Shown here: positions 15,757-23,531 of the stretch, piece after piece
How positions within the stretch are numbered: the first letter of the stretch is position 1
Layout: the number at the start of each line of letters is the position of its first letter
Origin: a virus
Length of the DNA: 24,782 bases
IMG/VR virus record: IMGVR_UViG_3300023697_000607
Span: 1 to 24,782 of that record
Reading direction: 5' to 3' (one strand)
Program-made: the position numbers and the translations under genes
Notes under the pieces: model-generated
Seen by the model: only the letters and a program-made list of their open reading frames with translations
What the model was told of the DNA's origin: nothing
Databases searched by the model: none

Positions 15757-16533
15757 TTAATAAAGTGAATACTTGCTAGGGCTCGCTTTGAAACTATACG
15801 AATCAGGTGAGCCGCTGCTGAGGCTATATGGATTGCTTGAATCATACGGCGAGGGTGCAGCGTTAATTCCACCTGTCGTGTTCTGCACGCCACCGTTAGC
15901 TGCACCGGGCTGTGGTGCTTGCCCTGTGATGAGCGCCATAGCGTTCTCACCAGCAGAGATTACATCAGACCACATGTTGTCACTGATAAGGTTCTCCTTA
16001 GCAATAGACTGGCTGTAGTCAATGCCCGCGCTCACGTAGCTAAGGTCAAGCCCTGCTACCGTTTGAGGCATGATGCCACTGATCTGACCTAGCGTGTCAT
16101 ACGTTGCTTGGCCTTGTGCCTTGCGCCGCGCTTGTGCAGCGCGTGCGTTCTTGAGCTGCATGGTACGATCAATCATGTCAACCGCATTACCACCTGTGCC
16201 TGTCATCGCAACGTGGGCAGCATACGCGCCTCCAGCCTCAGCAGCAGCAAGCTGTGCTTCGAGGTTGCCAGTGGTGAATGCTTCTTGCATGCGTTGCAAA
16301 TTAGTTACGCCCGCTTCAAGATTCTTCGCACCAGCGGCAAGCCGCCGCTTGTTGTTCTCGGTCTGCATGAAATATGCAAGCCCGGTCTGTGCCGCCTTTG
16401 ACTCATTCTGCGCCTCACGAATAAGGTTAGATGCGTCAGCTTCGGCTTTCCATACTTGGTTTTGTGAGCGACGAATGGAGCGTGATTGCGTGCCATTGTA
16501 CAAGCTCATAAACAGGTTAGGACTTCCTGCCAT
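15757..16533 (-). CDS. Internal virion protein B, T7 gp14-like
   Basis: This 258-residue protein follows the nozzle gene directly; T7 has gp13 in between, which is absent here. T7 gp14 (196 residues) is part of the ejected core that forms a channel in the outer membrane. Visible features are an N-terminal hydrophobic patch (MAGSPNLFMSLYNG), a long helical/coiled-coil-prone region at residues about 25-145, rich in Ala/Gln/Glu (KAEADASNLIREAQNESKAA, RMQEAFTTGNLEAQLAAAEA), and a Gly/Asn/Pro-rich linker. The C-terminal tail (about 230-258) repeats Tyr-Ser pairs (NPYSLSS, DSYSFKA, SKYSLY), which is unusual and not a feature I know in gp14. The ATG is preceded by AGGAGG. The assignment is mostly positional plus helical character. 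Confidence 0.82.
   Translation of the reverse strand: MAGSPNLFMSLYNGTQSRSIRRSQNQVWKAEADASNLIREAQNESKAAQTGLAYFMQTENNKRRLAAGAKNLEAGVTNLQRMQEAFTTGNLEAQLAAAEAGGAYAAHVAMTGTGGNAVDMIDRTMQLKNARAAQARRKAQGQATYDTLGQISGIMPQTVAGLDLSYVSAGIDYSQSIAKENLISDNMWSDVISAGENAMALITGQAPQPGAANGGVQNTTGGINAAPSPYDSSNPYSLSSGSPDSYSFKASPSKYSLY
15819..15841 (-). promoter_or_regulatory. Candidate late promoter motif ahead of internal core protein C
   Basis: The minus strand reads CAAGCAATCCATATA then GCCTCA with proposed +1 G at 15824, 77 bases upstream of the ATG of the gp15-like gene. The match to the shared core TCCATATA(A/G)C is exact, but the following base differs from the other copies. It overlaps codons for Asn-Pro-Tyr-Ser in the Tyr/Ser-rich tail, so coincidence with coding is possible. 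Confidence 0.35.
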
Positions 16534-16542
16534 ACTACCTCC

Positions 16543-19080
16543 TTATACTCGCTTAGCGTTGTAGAAATACTGACCAGTCCATTCAAGGCTTGTCAGCGTC
16601 ATTGGGTACCACTCCTTAGAAGCGATCTTTAAAGTGTACGAGCGAACTTCACGTCCTACGAACACGGGCACAGCACCCTTGTGTACAGCTTGTTTGCCCA
16701 CCACGTTGGTAATGTCACCGAGAATACGGGCGTTAAAACTCAGGGCCACATCTTCACTGAACTCAGTGGTCGTTGTAGCTTCAAGACGTGCTGTATCAAC
16801 ATAGGCAATCGTCACACGAGTGCATGTCAAATAGCCAGTCACCACCACGTTACCCTTGCCATCACGCATGAACGGGTTGGTCATCTCGATATACGAGGTG
16901 AACGGTGCGCCACACACAAGGTCGCTAGATGGTACAGTTGGGAACTCACTCATCATCGACGGCACGTTAGCAAGAACTGCATCGCCCTGCAAATACGCAG
17001 AGGTGCCCTTCTTGTAGGCAGTGTGCACAGGTGTACCCAAGTGCCATGAACGGTTAGCGCTACCACCAATGACGGCGCTATATGGACGTGCAGAGTCGAG
17101 GTACGGCTTAGTGTCTAGCTTTGGGAGCAACGAAGCACGATCCACGCTTAACCATGTGCGAGTGACACCACTAGCATCCACGGCTGTGCGTGCCCAGTAC
17201 AACAGCACCTGTCCACGGTAGACGCTGAAACCAATAAGGTCGCCAAGCATCTCATCAAACTCCCAACGACTCCATGAGTCAAGCAGCCGCTCGCGGCCAC
17301 CTAGTGAGTCAATGTAGCGGAAGGTGTAAATCTTGTTGTAGCTATCGTTGGTACGGGCCAACAGCATGTTCGGTGAAGTCGTAGCGATAAACTCCAACGG
17401 CGTACCGGGAATGTAATCGTACAACTGCTGTGTAAGTTCCGAGCTGTTACTCGTGTCTGACACATCACCAATGGTGAGCTGGTACACTTGCGATACGCCC
17501 TCGCGCTCTTTCATGTAGAACACCAAGTCACCGGAAGCTACAGGCTCCGCAGTGGTAGTGTCCTCATGTGAGCTGGACTGAATCACAGAGATAGTAGCAG
17601 GCGTAACTGGGTTGCGGCCTGAGATACTGTACTGTGCCTTGTCACCGAATAGGAGCAGCGACTTGTCAAACAACACGGAGTTGCGGATAATGTCGTTCTC
17701 AGCACCAGTCGAGAACACCTCAACAGGGTCAGTGTCAACCACAGTCAGCACCGATGTGCGGAAGAAGTTGAAGTATTCACCAACCTCACTCATGGTAATG
17801 ACAGAGCCACTACCAATCACCAAGCGATCTTGGAAGTTACCAACGTAGGTAATAGGGTTGTTGATGAAGTACGGTGCGCGGTTTGAATCCAAGTCACCTA
17901 CGCTGCGGCCACCCAAGTCTGGGATAGCCAACGTGGGCACGAGCGTGCGCAGCTTAGCGGGTGTACTTGCAACATAGAAGTGCTCGCCCTCTACCGTACC
18001 GACAGCAAACCAGACACCGGGTGTAAAGCTATGTGAGGCCGCTTCTTCCCACACCACCTCAGTGTAACCTGTGGTACCGGGGACGCGAGGCACAGCCTTC
18101 AAGAAGTAGGCAGGGTCATTGTCCTTAGCCTGCACCTTGATTACTTTCCCAACGTAGTGCATGTTGGTAAGCTGTGAGGCCTCGACTACAGTTTGGTGAG
18201 CAGCACGCAAGAAGGTACCATCACCGTTGTCGTTCACCGTGATACCAGTCAAGGTAGCATCGTCAATAAACAAGTGGCTACCACTGCGAGTAACTGTGAT
18301 GCCTTGTGCTGCGATCAATGTGCGGAGCTGTTCAGCAACGGCCTGAGGTTGGGTAGCGGCAGCAGCCGAACCAATCCATGCAGTTACTGCGGAGTTGTAT
18401 GCGTTGACGCGATCATTCACCTGCTTCTGGTAATCAGTAGCGGTTGAGGGAATGTCGGATGTAACCAGCGTGCCTTGGTAAGAACTGCTAGGTGTCGTGT
18501 ACGCGATGGTTGTGATTGTGCCATTGCGTGTAATCACGACTGTGTACGTGCGTGAGTATGCCCCGCCCTTGACCCAGATCGAACCATAGCGGCGGTTAGC
18601 CACCACGCCATACACGTCCGTGCTCGCACCCGCTGGAGTGTGCGTCTTGCCCGCGATCACCATGATGCGGCCAATCTGGGCCACGCCGGAGACACCCCCG
18701 TGCAGAATGCTCAGAACGTCCGTATCGGCGCTATCGTACTCAACTGGTACGTTGGTATTGGTTGCCTTATTAAAGCAGTACAGCGGGGCTGTGGACGAGC
18801 CTGAGGGGCGTGCTGACTTACGGTACAGCAGGTCATACTCAGTCGTGCTGATTTTGAAGCCACGGGTAATGAAGCTGCGCAGGTCAGACTTGTCGCTCGC
18901 GTTTGGATTCGTGAGGATCGGAATGTCAATCAGGTTGTCCGTACCACGGCGGCGGGCTAGGCCTGCCACGGGGTCAGAGAGCATGTTGACTTGCTCACCG
19001 TGCTGCCCATCTAAGCGGGCCTCAGGGATTTGCTGGCTTACACCACGGTGTACCGTAGCGTAGGAACCGCTAACTTTCAT
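16543..19080 (-). CDS. Tail tubular protein B (nozzle), T7 gp12-like
   Basis: This 845-residue protein (T7 gp12 is 794) forms the hexameric conical tail nozzle. The N-terminus is diagnostic: GVSQQIPEARLDGQHGEQVN followed by LARRRGTDNL parallels ISQQPDILRYPDQGSRQVNG and LQKRPPLVFL in T7. Further family landmarks are NFQDRLVIGSGSVITMSEVG then EYFNFFRTSVLTVVDTDPVE (residues about 420-458), the SVLFDKSLLLFGDKAQYSIS block, and RLLDSWSRWEFDEMLGDLIG. It ends ...LEWTGQYFYNAKRV, comparable with the GCGWEGNYLRRSSGI end of gp12. The ribosome binding site AAGGAGACATT precedes the ATG, nine bases after the gp11-like stop. A copy of the promoter-like motif lies within its 3' half at 17078. Confidence 0.95.
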   Translation of the reverse strand: MKVSGSYATVHRGVSQQIPEARLDGQHGEQVNMLSDPVAGLARRRGTDNLIDIPILTNPNASDKSDLRSFITRGFKISTTEYDLLYRKSARPSGSSTAPLYCFNKATNTNVPVEYDSADTDVLSILHGGVSGVAQIGRIMVIAGKTHTPAGASTDVYGVVANRRYGSIWVKGGAYSRTYTVVITRNGTITTIAYTTPSSSYQGTLVTSDIPSTATDYQKQVNDRVNAYNSAVTAWIGSAAAATQPQAVAEQLRTLIAAQGITVTRSGSHLFIDDATLTGITVNDNGDGTFLRAAHQTVVEASQLTNMHYVGKVIKVQAKDNDPAYFLKAVPRVPGTTGYTEVVWEEAASHSFTPGVWFAVGTVEGEHFYVASTPAKLRTLVPTLAIPDLGGRSVGDLDSNRAPYFINNPITYVGNFQDRLVIGSGSVITMSEVGEYFNFFRTSVLTVVDTDPVEVFSTGAENDIIRNSVLFDKSLLLFGDKAQYSISGRNPVTPATISVIQSSSHEDTTTAEPVASGDLVFYMKEREGVSQVYQLTIGDVSDTSNSSELTQQLYDYIPGTPLEFIATTSPNMLLARTNDSYNKIYTFRYIDSLGGRERLLDSWSRWEFDEMLGDLIGFSVYRGQVLLYWARTAVDASGVTRTWLSVDRASLLPKLDTKPYLDSARPYSAVIGGSANRSWHLGTPVHTAYKKGTSAYLQGDAVLANVPSMMSEFPTVPSSDLVCGAPFTSYIEMTNPFMRDGKGNVVVTGYLTCTRVTIAYVDTARLEATTTTEFSEDVALSFNARILGDITNVVGKQAVHKGAVPVFVGREVRSYTLKIASKEWYPMTLTSLEWTGQYFYNAKRV
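17073..17095 (-). promoter_or_regulatory. Candidate late promoter motif inside the tail tubular B gene
   Basis: The minus strand reads CACGTCCATATA then GCGCCG with proposed +1 G at 17078. It shares the TCCATATAGCG core with the copy at 1548. It lies about 545 bases upstream of the gp14-like gene, comparable in layout to T7 phi13, which lies in the end of gene 12. It is in-frame coding sequence (Arg-Pro-Tyr-Ser), so coincidence is possible. Confidence 0.3.
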
Positions 19081-19089
19081 AATGTCTCC

Positions 19090-19695
19090 TTAACGGTAGC
19101 GTGCACGACGACCACCCATGTACGGACGGCGGTAGCCAATGATGTTTGCCAAGGTCGCTGCAACACCGGGGCGTGCAAGCATGTTAGACTTCTTGCGACG
19201 AATGTGCTCTGCGTTGAACACAACGAATGCACGTTGACGGCGATCAGTTAGCAGGCGGGTCTTAGTCTCATCACCGTCGATAGAGGTCTGAAACTGGATC
19301 AATGCCTCAGCACCAATGTAGGCGCGGGCTGACATGGGTAGCTCATCGAAGGCAACCAAGCGGTGCATACGCACGGGCACTTGGTCATCGAACTGATAGG
19401 TGCTATCGTCGTTGTTGTAGAGTTTGCCGTTACGCATCGACACGTTGGGTGATGCCGTAAGGGAATCTACTGCGAGGCAATCTGAGGGCAACAAGATTTC
19501 CTTGTTACCAACTTGAGGAATGAGGGTAGGTGTCTCTACGTTGAACCACCACTGGTCAGCTTGGATGCTGGACTGAGCGGTATCAATAGAGGACAGTGCG
19601 CGGGGCACTACGGGATGAAAAGCATCAAGGTCGTTGACTGGAAGTTCACCAAGCAGGCCTAGCATCTCGTTCACGATACTGAGAGTTGTAATCAA
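19090..19695 (-). CDS. Tail tubular protein A, T7 gp11-like (TTG start)
   Basis: This 201-residue adaptor (T7 gp11 is 196) forms the ring joining portal to tail nozzle. It has the family N-terminus: LSIVNEMLGLLGELPVNDLD matches the T7 pattern of a helix with N-x-x-L-x-x-x-G-E-P-P-V. QWWFNVETPTLIP corresponds to GWTFNIEEGITLLP, and LVAFDELPMSARAYI to the conserved DYDEMPECFRYWI. There is no ATG before the conserved region. The best start is the TTG at 19695, six bases after GGAG; other in-frame TTGs at 19707 and 19713 fall inside the terminator tail. The C-terminus is unusually basic (RRPYMGGRRARYR). The gene is the first after the terminator, and the rare start codon may further reduce its output. 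Confidence 0.92.
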   Translation of the reverse strand: MITTLSIVNEMLGLLGELPVNDLDAFHPVVPRALSSIDTAQSSIQADQWWFNVETPTLIPQVGNKEILLPSDCLAVDSLTASPNVSMRNGKLYNNDDSTYQFDDQVPVRMHRLVAFDELPMSARAYIGAEALIQFQTSIDGDETKTRLLTDRRQRAFVVFNAEHIRRKKSNMLARPGVAATLANIIGYRRPYMGGRRARYR

Positions 19696-19711
19696 AATTT
19701 TCTCCAAAAGC

Positions 19712-19742
19712 AAAAAACCCCCACCGAATGAACGATGGGGGT
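19712..19742 (-). terminator. Rho-independent-type terminator after the capsid gene (T-phi equivalent)
   Basis: On the minus strand ACCCCCATCG pairs with CGGTGGGGGT (10 bp with one G-U) around the loop TTCATT, followed by six T residues. It lies 24 bases after the capsid stop and just before tail tubular A, exactly where T7 carries its T-phi terminator. It probably lowers expression of the tail and core genes relative to the capsid. Confidence 0.93.
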
Positions 19743-19765
19743 ATTTGTGGCTAGGCCAGAGGTGC

Positions 19766-20782
19766 TTACGGCAGCATCAAAGCGCCAGCGTATTCAGCAC
19801 GGTTAGGGCCGACAGCAAAGGCCAAGTGCGAATCCACGAACCAAGACTTGTACAGCTTGTCGTAGAACACGTCAGTGGTCAATGGGATTGTCTCACCGCC
19901 CATGATGGCACGAGGGCTGAATGCCAAGACACCCAACTTCGAGAAGTCGCCGTCATAAGCATTGCCGTTGCCAGCGTTGGACAAGTGGTGGCCGGTGATG
20001 TTCAAACCAGCGGGCAAGTTGTTCGAGCTGAACACAGGCACGCCATAGGTCTTCAACACCCAAGCATCATTCACTTTGTTGCCAGAAGCAGTGACGTACT
20101 CAGTGTTGACCAACTGCTCAGCTTGGATCAGAGTGTAATACTCCTCAGGCTTCACAACGATCATCACGTCATCATTGCGTGGGTCAACGTCTTTGTTCTC
20201 GAACTTGACCATCAAGCGAGCCAAAGCTGCGTACAACTTAGCTGGGTCTTTCAAGTCCAAGGCAGAAGACAACACTTCTTGGTTGCCACCGAAGTGACCA
20301 GAAGGTTTGCCAGAGGTGCCCTTAGAGAAGGTGGATTGAGTCAACAATGCAGCCTTAACAGCTTGGATGAAGAACGCTTGATCCCAGAACTTAGCAATCT
20401 CTTTGCCTTGTTCGGTAGCGACTTCACGGCGCACGTCGATCTGAGTTTGGAACACGTCCAACAGAGGGAACGATTCGCGGGCTGCAACCACTGTATCAAC
20501 AGTCACCGAGTTCTTGGAGAAGTCAGACTTGATACCGTCGAGTTGTTGGCCGGGCACAACCTTCTGCAAGGTCGATTTACCAACTGCGTGGTTTGTGAAG
20601 GTAGCAGTAACCTTCACGGTACGGACAGGCACAACACCTTGCAACACCGAGCGGCGTGCAATGGTGCCTTCAACCATGCCTGTAAATTCTTCAATGACAA
20701 GCGCCAGCTTCTCGGCTTGAGTGGAGTCAACGCCGTTGATAGCATTGGGGAAGGTTACATTAAAGACATCATCTAAAGCCAT
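19766..20782 (-). CDS. Major capsid protein, T7 gp10-like
   Basis: This 338-residue protein is close to T7 gp10A (344) and is the main shell subunit with the HK97 fold. It is flanked by the scaffold upstream and a strong terminator downstream, as in T7. The central part resembles the spine-helix and P-domain layout of podophage capsid proteins: a long helix around QIDVRREVATEQGKEIAKFW (residues about 114-133), then a segment with NDDVMIVVKPEEYYTLIQAE (about 203-222). The C-terminal strands contain DKLYKSWFVDSHLAFAVGPN. Sequence is divergent from T7 itself. The ribosome binding site AGGAG lies eight bases before the ATG. I see no obvious slippery site and +1/-1 extension like T7 gp10B at the 3' end: the downstream gap is only about 20 bases before the terminator. 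Confidence 0.92.
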   Translation of the reverse strand: MALDDVFNVTFPNAINGVDSTQAEKLALVIEEFTGMVEGTIARRSVLQGVVPVRTVKVTATFTNHAVGKSTLQKVVPGQQLDGIKSDFSKNSVTVDTVVAARESFPLLDVFQTQIDVRREVATEQGKEIAKFWDQAFFIQAVKAALLTQSTFSKGTSGKPSGHFGGNQEVLSSALDLKDPAKLYAALARLMVKFENKDVDPRNDDVMIVVKPEEYYTLIQAEQLVNTEYVTASGNKVNDAWVLKTYGVPVFSSNNLPAGLNITGHHLSNAGNGNAYDGDFSKLGVLAFSPRAIMGGETIPLTTDVFYDKLYKSWFVDSHLAFAVGPNRAEYAGALMLP

Positions 20783-20882
20783 GTGGGCTCCTATTTAAAA
20801 GTAACCCGCTGGGGTGCGCAAAGGTGCGGAGCGGGTGTTGTTAGAGAAACGAGGCCCGCCGCATGCAGCGGTTAGGTTCTCG
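20783..20882 (-). promoter_or_regulatory. Structured 5' leader of the capsid mRNA (two hairpins)
   Basis: The 109-base gap before the capsid gene holds two inverted repeats. At 20856-20871 is a 6-bp stem with a 4-base loop (CCGCTG/CGGCGG including one G-U pair). At 20804-20836 the perfect 7-bp arms ACCCGCT and AGCGGGT enclose a second CGCA/TGCG stem. The second is followed by TTACTTTTAAAT and then AGGAG, the capsid ribosome binding site. Such hairpins could stabilise or be the processing site of the capsid message, as RNase III sites do in T7. The U-content is too interrupted for a convincing terminator. Confidence 0.5.
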
Positions 20883-20900
20883 TTATATGGATCAATAGCC
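20878..20900 (-). promoter_or_regulatory. Candidate phage RNA polymerase late promoter upstream of capsid gene
   Basis: The minus strand reads GGCTATTGATCCATATA then ACGAGA, with the proposed +1 A at 20883. The core TCCATATA(A/G)C recurs at 9021, 1548, 15824 and 17078. Aligned on TATA and +1 it mirrors T7 (TCACTATA, +1 G). It lies between the scaffold and capsid genes, where T7 places phi10, and the predicted transcript soon enters a hairpin. The motif is directly visible; promoter function is inferred. Confidence 0.55.
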
Positions 20901-21665
20901 AGAGCGCTTCGCTGCCAGACGTTGTGCCTGCAAAGCCTTGTAGGCTGGAGTGTCAGCAATGTCGCGGCCACCAGCGGCACGGGAAAGTTCCTGTACTGCT
21001 GCTGCATAGGCCTTAGCAGTAAGTGGTGCATTACCTGAACCACCAGCGCGGGCAGCATTAGGAGCCACCACCGAAGCGGGTTCCTGCACACTGCCTGCAC
21101 TCTTGTTGTAGCACTGCACCAAATAGTTCAGGGCCATCTTAGCTTGTGCGCCACCAGCAGCAAGCGCTGCATTGATGGTTTGCTTCTCTTGTGGATCAGC
21201 GTTTGCACTTGCCCACGCTTGGACTTGCGCCCAGCGTTCTTCGCCACCAGCAGCTTGTATTGCCAGTTGACCGAGAGCCTTTTCATTTGCTTCGTGCTTA
21301 GCCACCGTGTTCTGGTAGGCTTGTTCAGCCAATGCAATCACGTCTTGGTAGCCAGCAGCCTTTGCACCCATGGTCGCAAGCTGTGCTTGGATGAGGGTGA
21401 AGTCGCCAGACATAGCGGCTTGTACCGCTGCGTGCTCAGGGCCGAAGCCCAAGTTGCCCACAAAGTTCAATGCGTAGTCTAAGCCTACATCGCCTGTCTT
21501 CTCGTAAGTGACTGGCACTGTGGCCTCAGCAGCAGGAGCTGCGGGTTCAGCGGCTACGGCGGCAACAGTAACTACCGGAGCGGCTGGGACAACTACCGGA
21601 GCGGCAGGTGCAGCAGGCGCTGCGGGTGCAGCCGGGGCTGCGGCTTGTGTTACTTCATCTGTCAT
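20892..21665 (-). CDS. Capsid assembly scaffolding protein, T7 gp9-like
   Basis: This 257-residue acidic/alanine-rich protein lies between portal and major capsid genes, the gp9 position. Scaffold proteins direct procapsid assembly and leave before DNA packaging. The first 60 residues are an Ala-Pro repeat region (PAAPAAPAAPAAP), encoded by GC-rich repeated DNA at about 21600-21650 and probably unstructured. Residues about 65-200 are helical (TYEKTGDVGLDYALNFVGNL). The C-terminus is helical and basic (AYKALQAQRLAAKRSGY), the end that contacts the capsid protein in this family. It starts within the portal stop codon (ATGA). The candidate late promoter of the capsid gene begins within its last codons. 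Confidence 0.92.
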   Translation of the reverse strand: MTDEVTQAAAPAAPAAPAAPAAPVVVPAAPVVTVAAVAAEPAAPAAEATVPVTYEKTGDVGLDYALNFVGNLGFGPEHAAVQAAMSGDFTLIQAQLATMGAKAAGYQDVIALAEQAYQNTVAKHEANEKALGQLAIQAAGGEERWAQVQAWASANADPQEKQTINAALAAGGAQAKMALNYLVQCYNKSAGSVQEPASVVAPNAARAGGSGNAPLTAKAYAAAVQELSRAAGGRDIADTPAYKALQAQRLAAKRSGY

Positions 21666-23200
21666 TGAGCTTTAGCTCCTTGTGTGATTACGTTGCCAGC
21701 GGTCTGTGCAGCAGTCTCAGTCATCATTTGTTGCTGAGCCTGTTCTTGTACCTGTGCCTGTTCAGCTTGTTGTTCTTGTGCAGACTTAACAAACTTGGTG
21801 GCAGGAAGGCCATGACCGTGGAAGATTGTGGAGTAGATCACGTCCAACTTGAGTGGGCCTGTGATTTGTGGAGGAAGGCTACCGATCTGCGCCACGTCAC
21901 CGAGTGCAGAACGCATAGCGTCCAAGTCACCACTACGTGAGAGTGCATCCAAGCCAGTAACAATCGTGCGCTCAATCTGAGTTTTGCTCAGGTCAAGAGA
22001 CACAGCTTGCAACAACCAGTCAGCGACTGGGCCTTGGAAGTCTACAGCGATGCGTGAGTATGTACCACCAAGACTTGTCTCAAGCTCATTGGCTTGCTGA
22101 CGAATCTCCTCGGCAGTAACGCGCTCAGCGTCACGAGTGACAGCGCTGTTCAGCAAGAAGCCACGACCGATACGCTGGATGTAATCACTAGCGATGGCCT
22201 GCACAACTTGCAGATCACCGGGCTTGCTGTTCGCAATAAGTGATACGTCACCTTCGAGGCCGGGCAATGCTGCACCGTTCTCGCTTTCCTCCAAGTCCTC
22301 AGGCTTAGTCACACCACCGGGGTTGACCAACCAGCGGAACTCAGAAGACAGGATAGCACCCTTGATCTGAGATTCACTGAGGGCTGACAGAGCAGCGAAG
22401 TCGCCAGAGTAGTCCTCTACCAAGCCCGTGCCATAATCAGCTTCATCACTGATCTGCCATGTCAAGGCACGGTATGGTAACTTGTCCTCAGGCCAGTAGC
22501 CGTCGAACTCAGATGGCAAACGCTTAGTGTCAACCCACTGTGACATACGGTACTTACCGTCACGTTGACGTTCAATCCACTGGAAGAACTCAACCTCAGT
22601 CTCAGGGTTACACTTTGTCTTCTGTGCTACAAGGTAGTCTTGCACCTTCTGCTCAAGCTCGTCGTACATGACCTTCTCACGGATGAGGATGGTCTTGACT
22701 TTGCCAGCAGCAGTGCGGCGCACACAGTAGGACTTCACACCAAAGACACGCAGCTCGTCTTCCTTCTTGCGAGGGAGATACACGAGGGCATTGCCCAACA
22801 CAACGAGGTTGGACAAAGTTTGGTACAGCTTAGGACGCACGGTGCCACGACGATCAAGTTCCTTGATGGCTTCTTGTTCGCCCTTAGCAAGTGCTTCATC
22901 AATGTCAGCCTCAGGGATGCCCTGAGCTACTGCCTTCTTCTTCCAGTCTGGCTTAGCTTCTAAGCGGAAGAATGGACGAGAGGGAGCAAACAGTGCAAGC
23001 ACCAGTTTGTTGACAATGTGATTGACGGCTTGTGCACCAACTGATTGCCAGTCGTGTGCAAGCTCGTCGTTATCCTGCTTGTAGTTTTCCTCAGTGCAGA
23101 GACGTGGGAGTGTGAAGCCAGCGTACTTTTCGCAGCGGTTGATGAACCCCCGCCGCAAGCTAGTCAGCTTCTGACACTCGCCTAATGCGGTGTTCTTCAT
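21662..23200 (-). CDS. Portal (head-to-tail connector) protein, T7 gp8-like
   Basis: This 512-residue protein is close in length to T7 gp8 (536). It forms the dodecameric ring at the capsid vertex through which DNA is packaged and ejected. Characteristic features are the N-terminal helix with CEKYAGFTLPRL, the segment SVGAQAVNHIVNKLVLALFA followed by PSRPFFRLEA, the conserved LVVLGNALVYL, and the helical RVTAEEIRQQANELETSLGG near residue 360 typical of this connector family. The C-terminus is Gln/Ala-rich (about residues 465-512), as in relatives. The start is preceded by AAAGG. The TGA stop overlaps the scaffold ATG (ATGA), so the two are probably translationally coupled. Confidence 0.95.
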   Translation of the reverse strand: MKNTALGECQKLTSLRRGFINRCEKYAGFTLPRLCTEENYKQDNDELAHDWQSVGAQAVNHIVNKLVLALFAPSRPFFRLEAKPDWKKKAVAQGIPEADIDEALAKGEQEAIKELDRRGTVRPKLYQTLSNLVVLGNALVYLPRKKEDELRVFGVKSYCVRRTAAGKVKTILIREKVMYDELEQKVQDYLVAQKTKCNPETEVEFFQWIERQRDGKYRMSQWVDTKRLPSEFDGYWPEDKLPYRALTWQISDEADYGTGLVEDYSGDFAALSALSESQIKGAILSSEFRWLVNPGGVTKPEDLEESENGAALPGLEGDVSLIANSKPGDLQVVQAIASDYIQRIGRGFLLNSAVTRDAERVTAEEIRQQANELETSLGGTYSRIAVDFQGPVADWLLQAVSLDLSKTQIERTIVTGLDALSRSGDLDAMRSALGDVAQIGSLPPQITGPLKLDVIYSTIFHGHGLPATKFVKSAQEQQAEQAQVQEQAQQQMMTETAAQTAGNVITQGAKAQ

Positions 23201-23208
23201 GTTGGCCT

Positions 23209-23529
23209 TTAGATGCGAATACTAGAACCGGGAGTTCCAGTGTTGCTAGGAGGAGTGCGGAAGTTCTGACGTGACTTAGCTACGTTGCGATTCAATCGCC
23301 CTGTACCCACGTTCACCTCAGCGTCACCACCCTGTGCACCTGCCGCAGCTTGGGGGTTGCCCTGCTGAACAGACACGCTGGCAGTACCTTGCGCTTCGTT
23401 AGTTGCCACCTGCGTTGGTGCAGGAGCCGCTTGTTGTTGCTGAGGTGCTGACACGATGCCAACACTTTGAGCCAAGTCCACAACGGGATTAGCTACCTTC
23501 TTAACCAAATTTGAAACTGAACCGCCCAT
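23209..23529 (-). CDS. T7 gp7.3-like tail/adsorption protein, copy 2
   Basis: This 106-residue protein begins MGGSVSNLVKKVANPVVDL, an amphipathic helix much like the start of T7 gp7.3. A Gln/Ala/Pro-rich linker follows (QQQQAAPAPTQ), then a Gly/Ala stretch, then a basic segment (GRLNRNVAKSRQNFRTPP), and it ends SSIRI. The same -IRI terminus and MGG start occur in the preceding gene, making a tandem pair. Of the two, this one better fits the gp7.3 N-terminus and lies directly before the portal gene, nine bases away, as in T7. Expected role: minor virion protein at the tail, needed for fibre function or adsorption. The call is positional plus motif-based. Confidence 0.65.
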   Translation of the reverse strand: MGGSVSNLVKKVANPVVDLAQSVGIVSAPQQQQAAPAPTQVATNEAQGTASVSVQQGNPQAAAGAQGGDAEVNVGTGRLNRNVAKSRQNFRTPPSNTGTPGSSIRI

Positions 23530-23531
23530 GA

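Noticed and set aside
19634-20776. A 380-codon open frame on the plus strand opposite the capsid gene
   Set aside because: It is antisense to an unmistakable capsid gene and runs across the terminator. The protein is rich in His, Gln, Arg and Val without domain features, as expected for a shadow of biased codon use.
20795-20891. Frame continuing past the scaffold stop (encoding ...DPYNENLTAACGGPRF...) as a possible frameshifted scaffold extension
   Set aside because: No slippery heptamer was seen at the scaffold end, the scaffold already has a natural family C-terminus, and about 30 codons without a stop is not unusual. The region is better explained by a promoter-like motif and hairpins.
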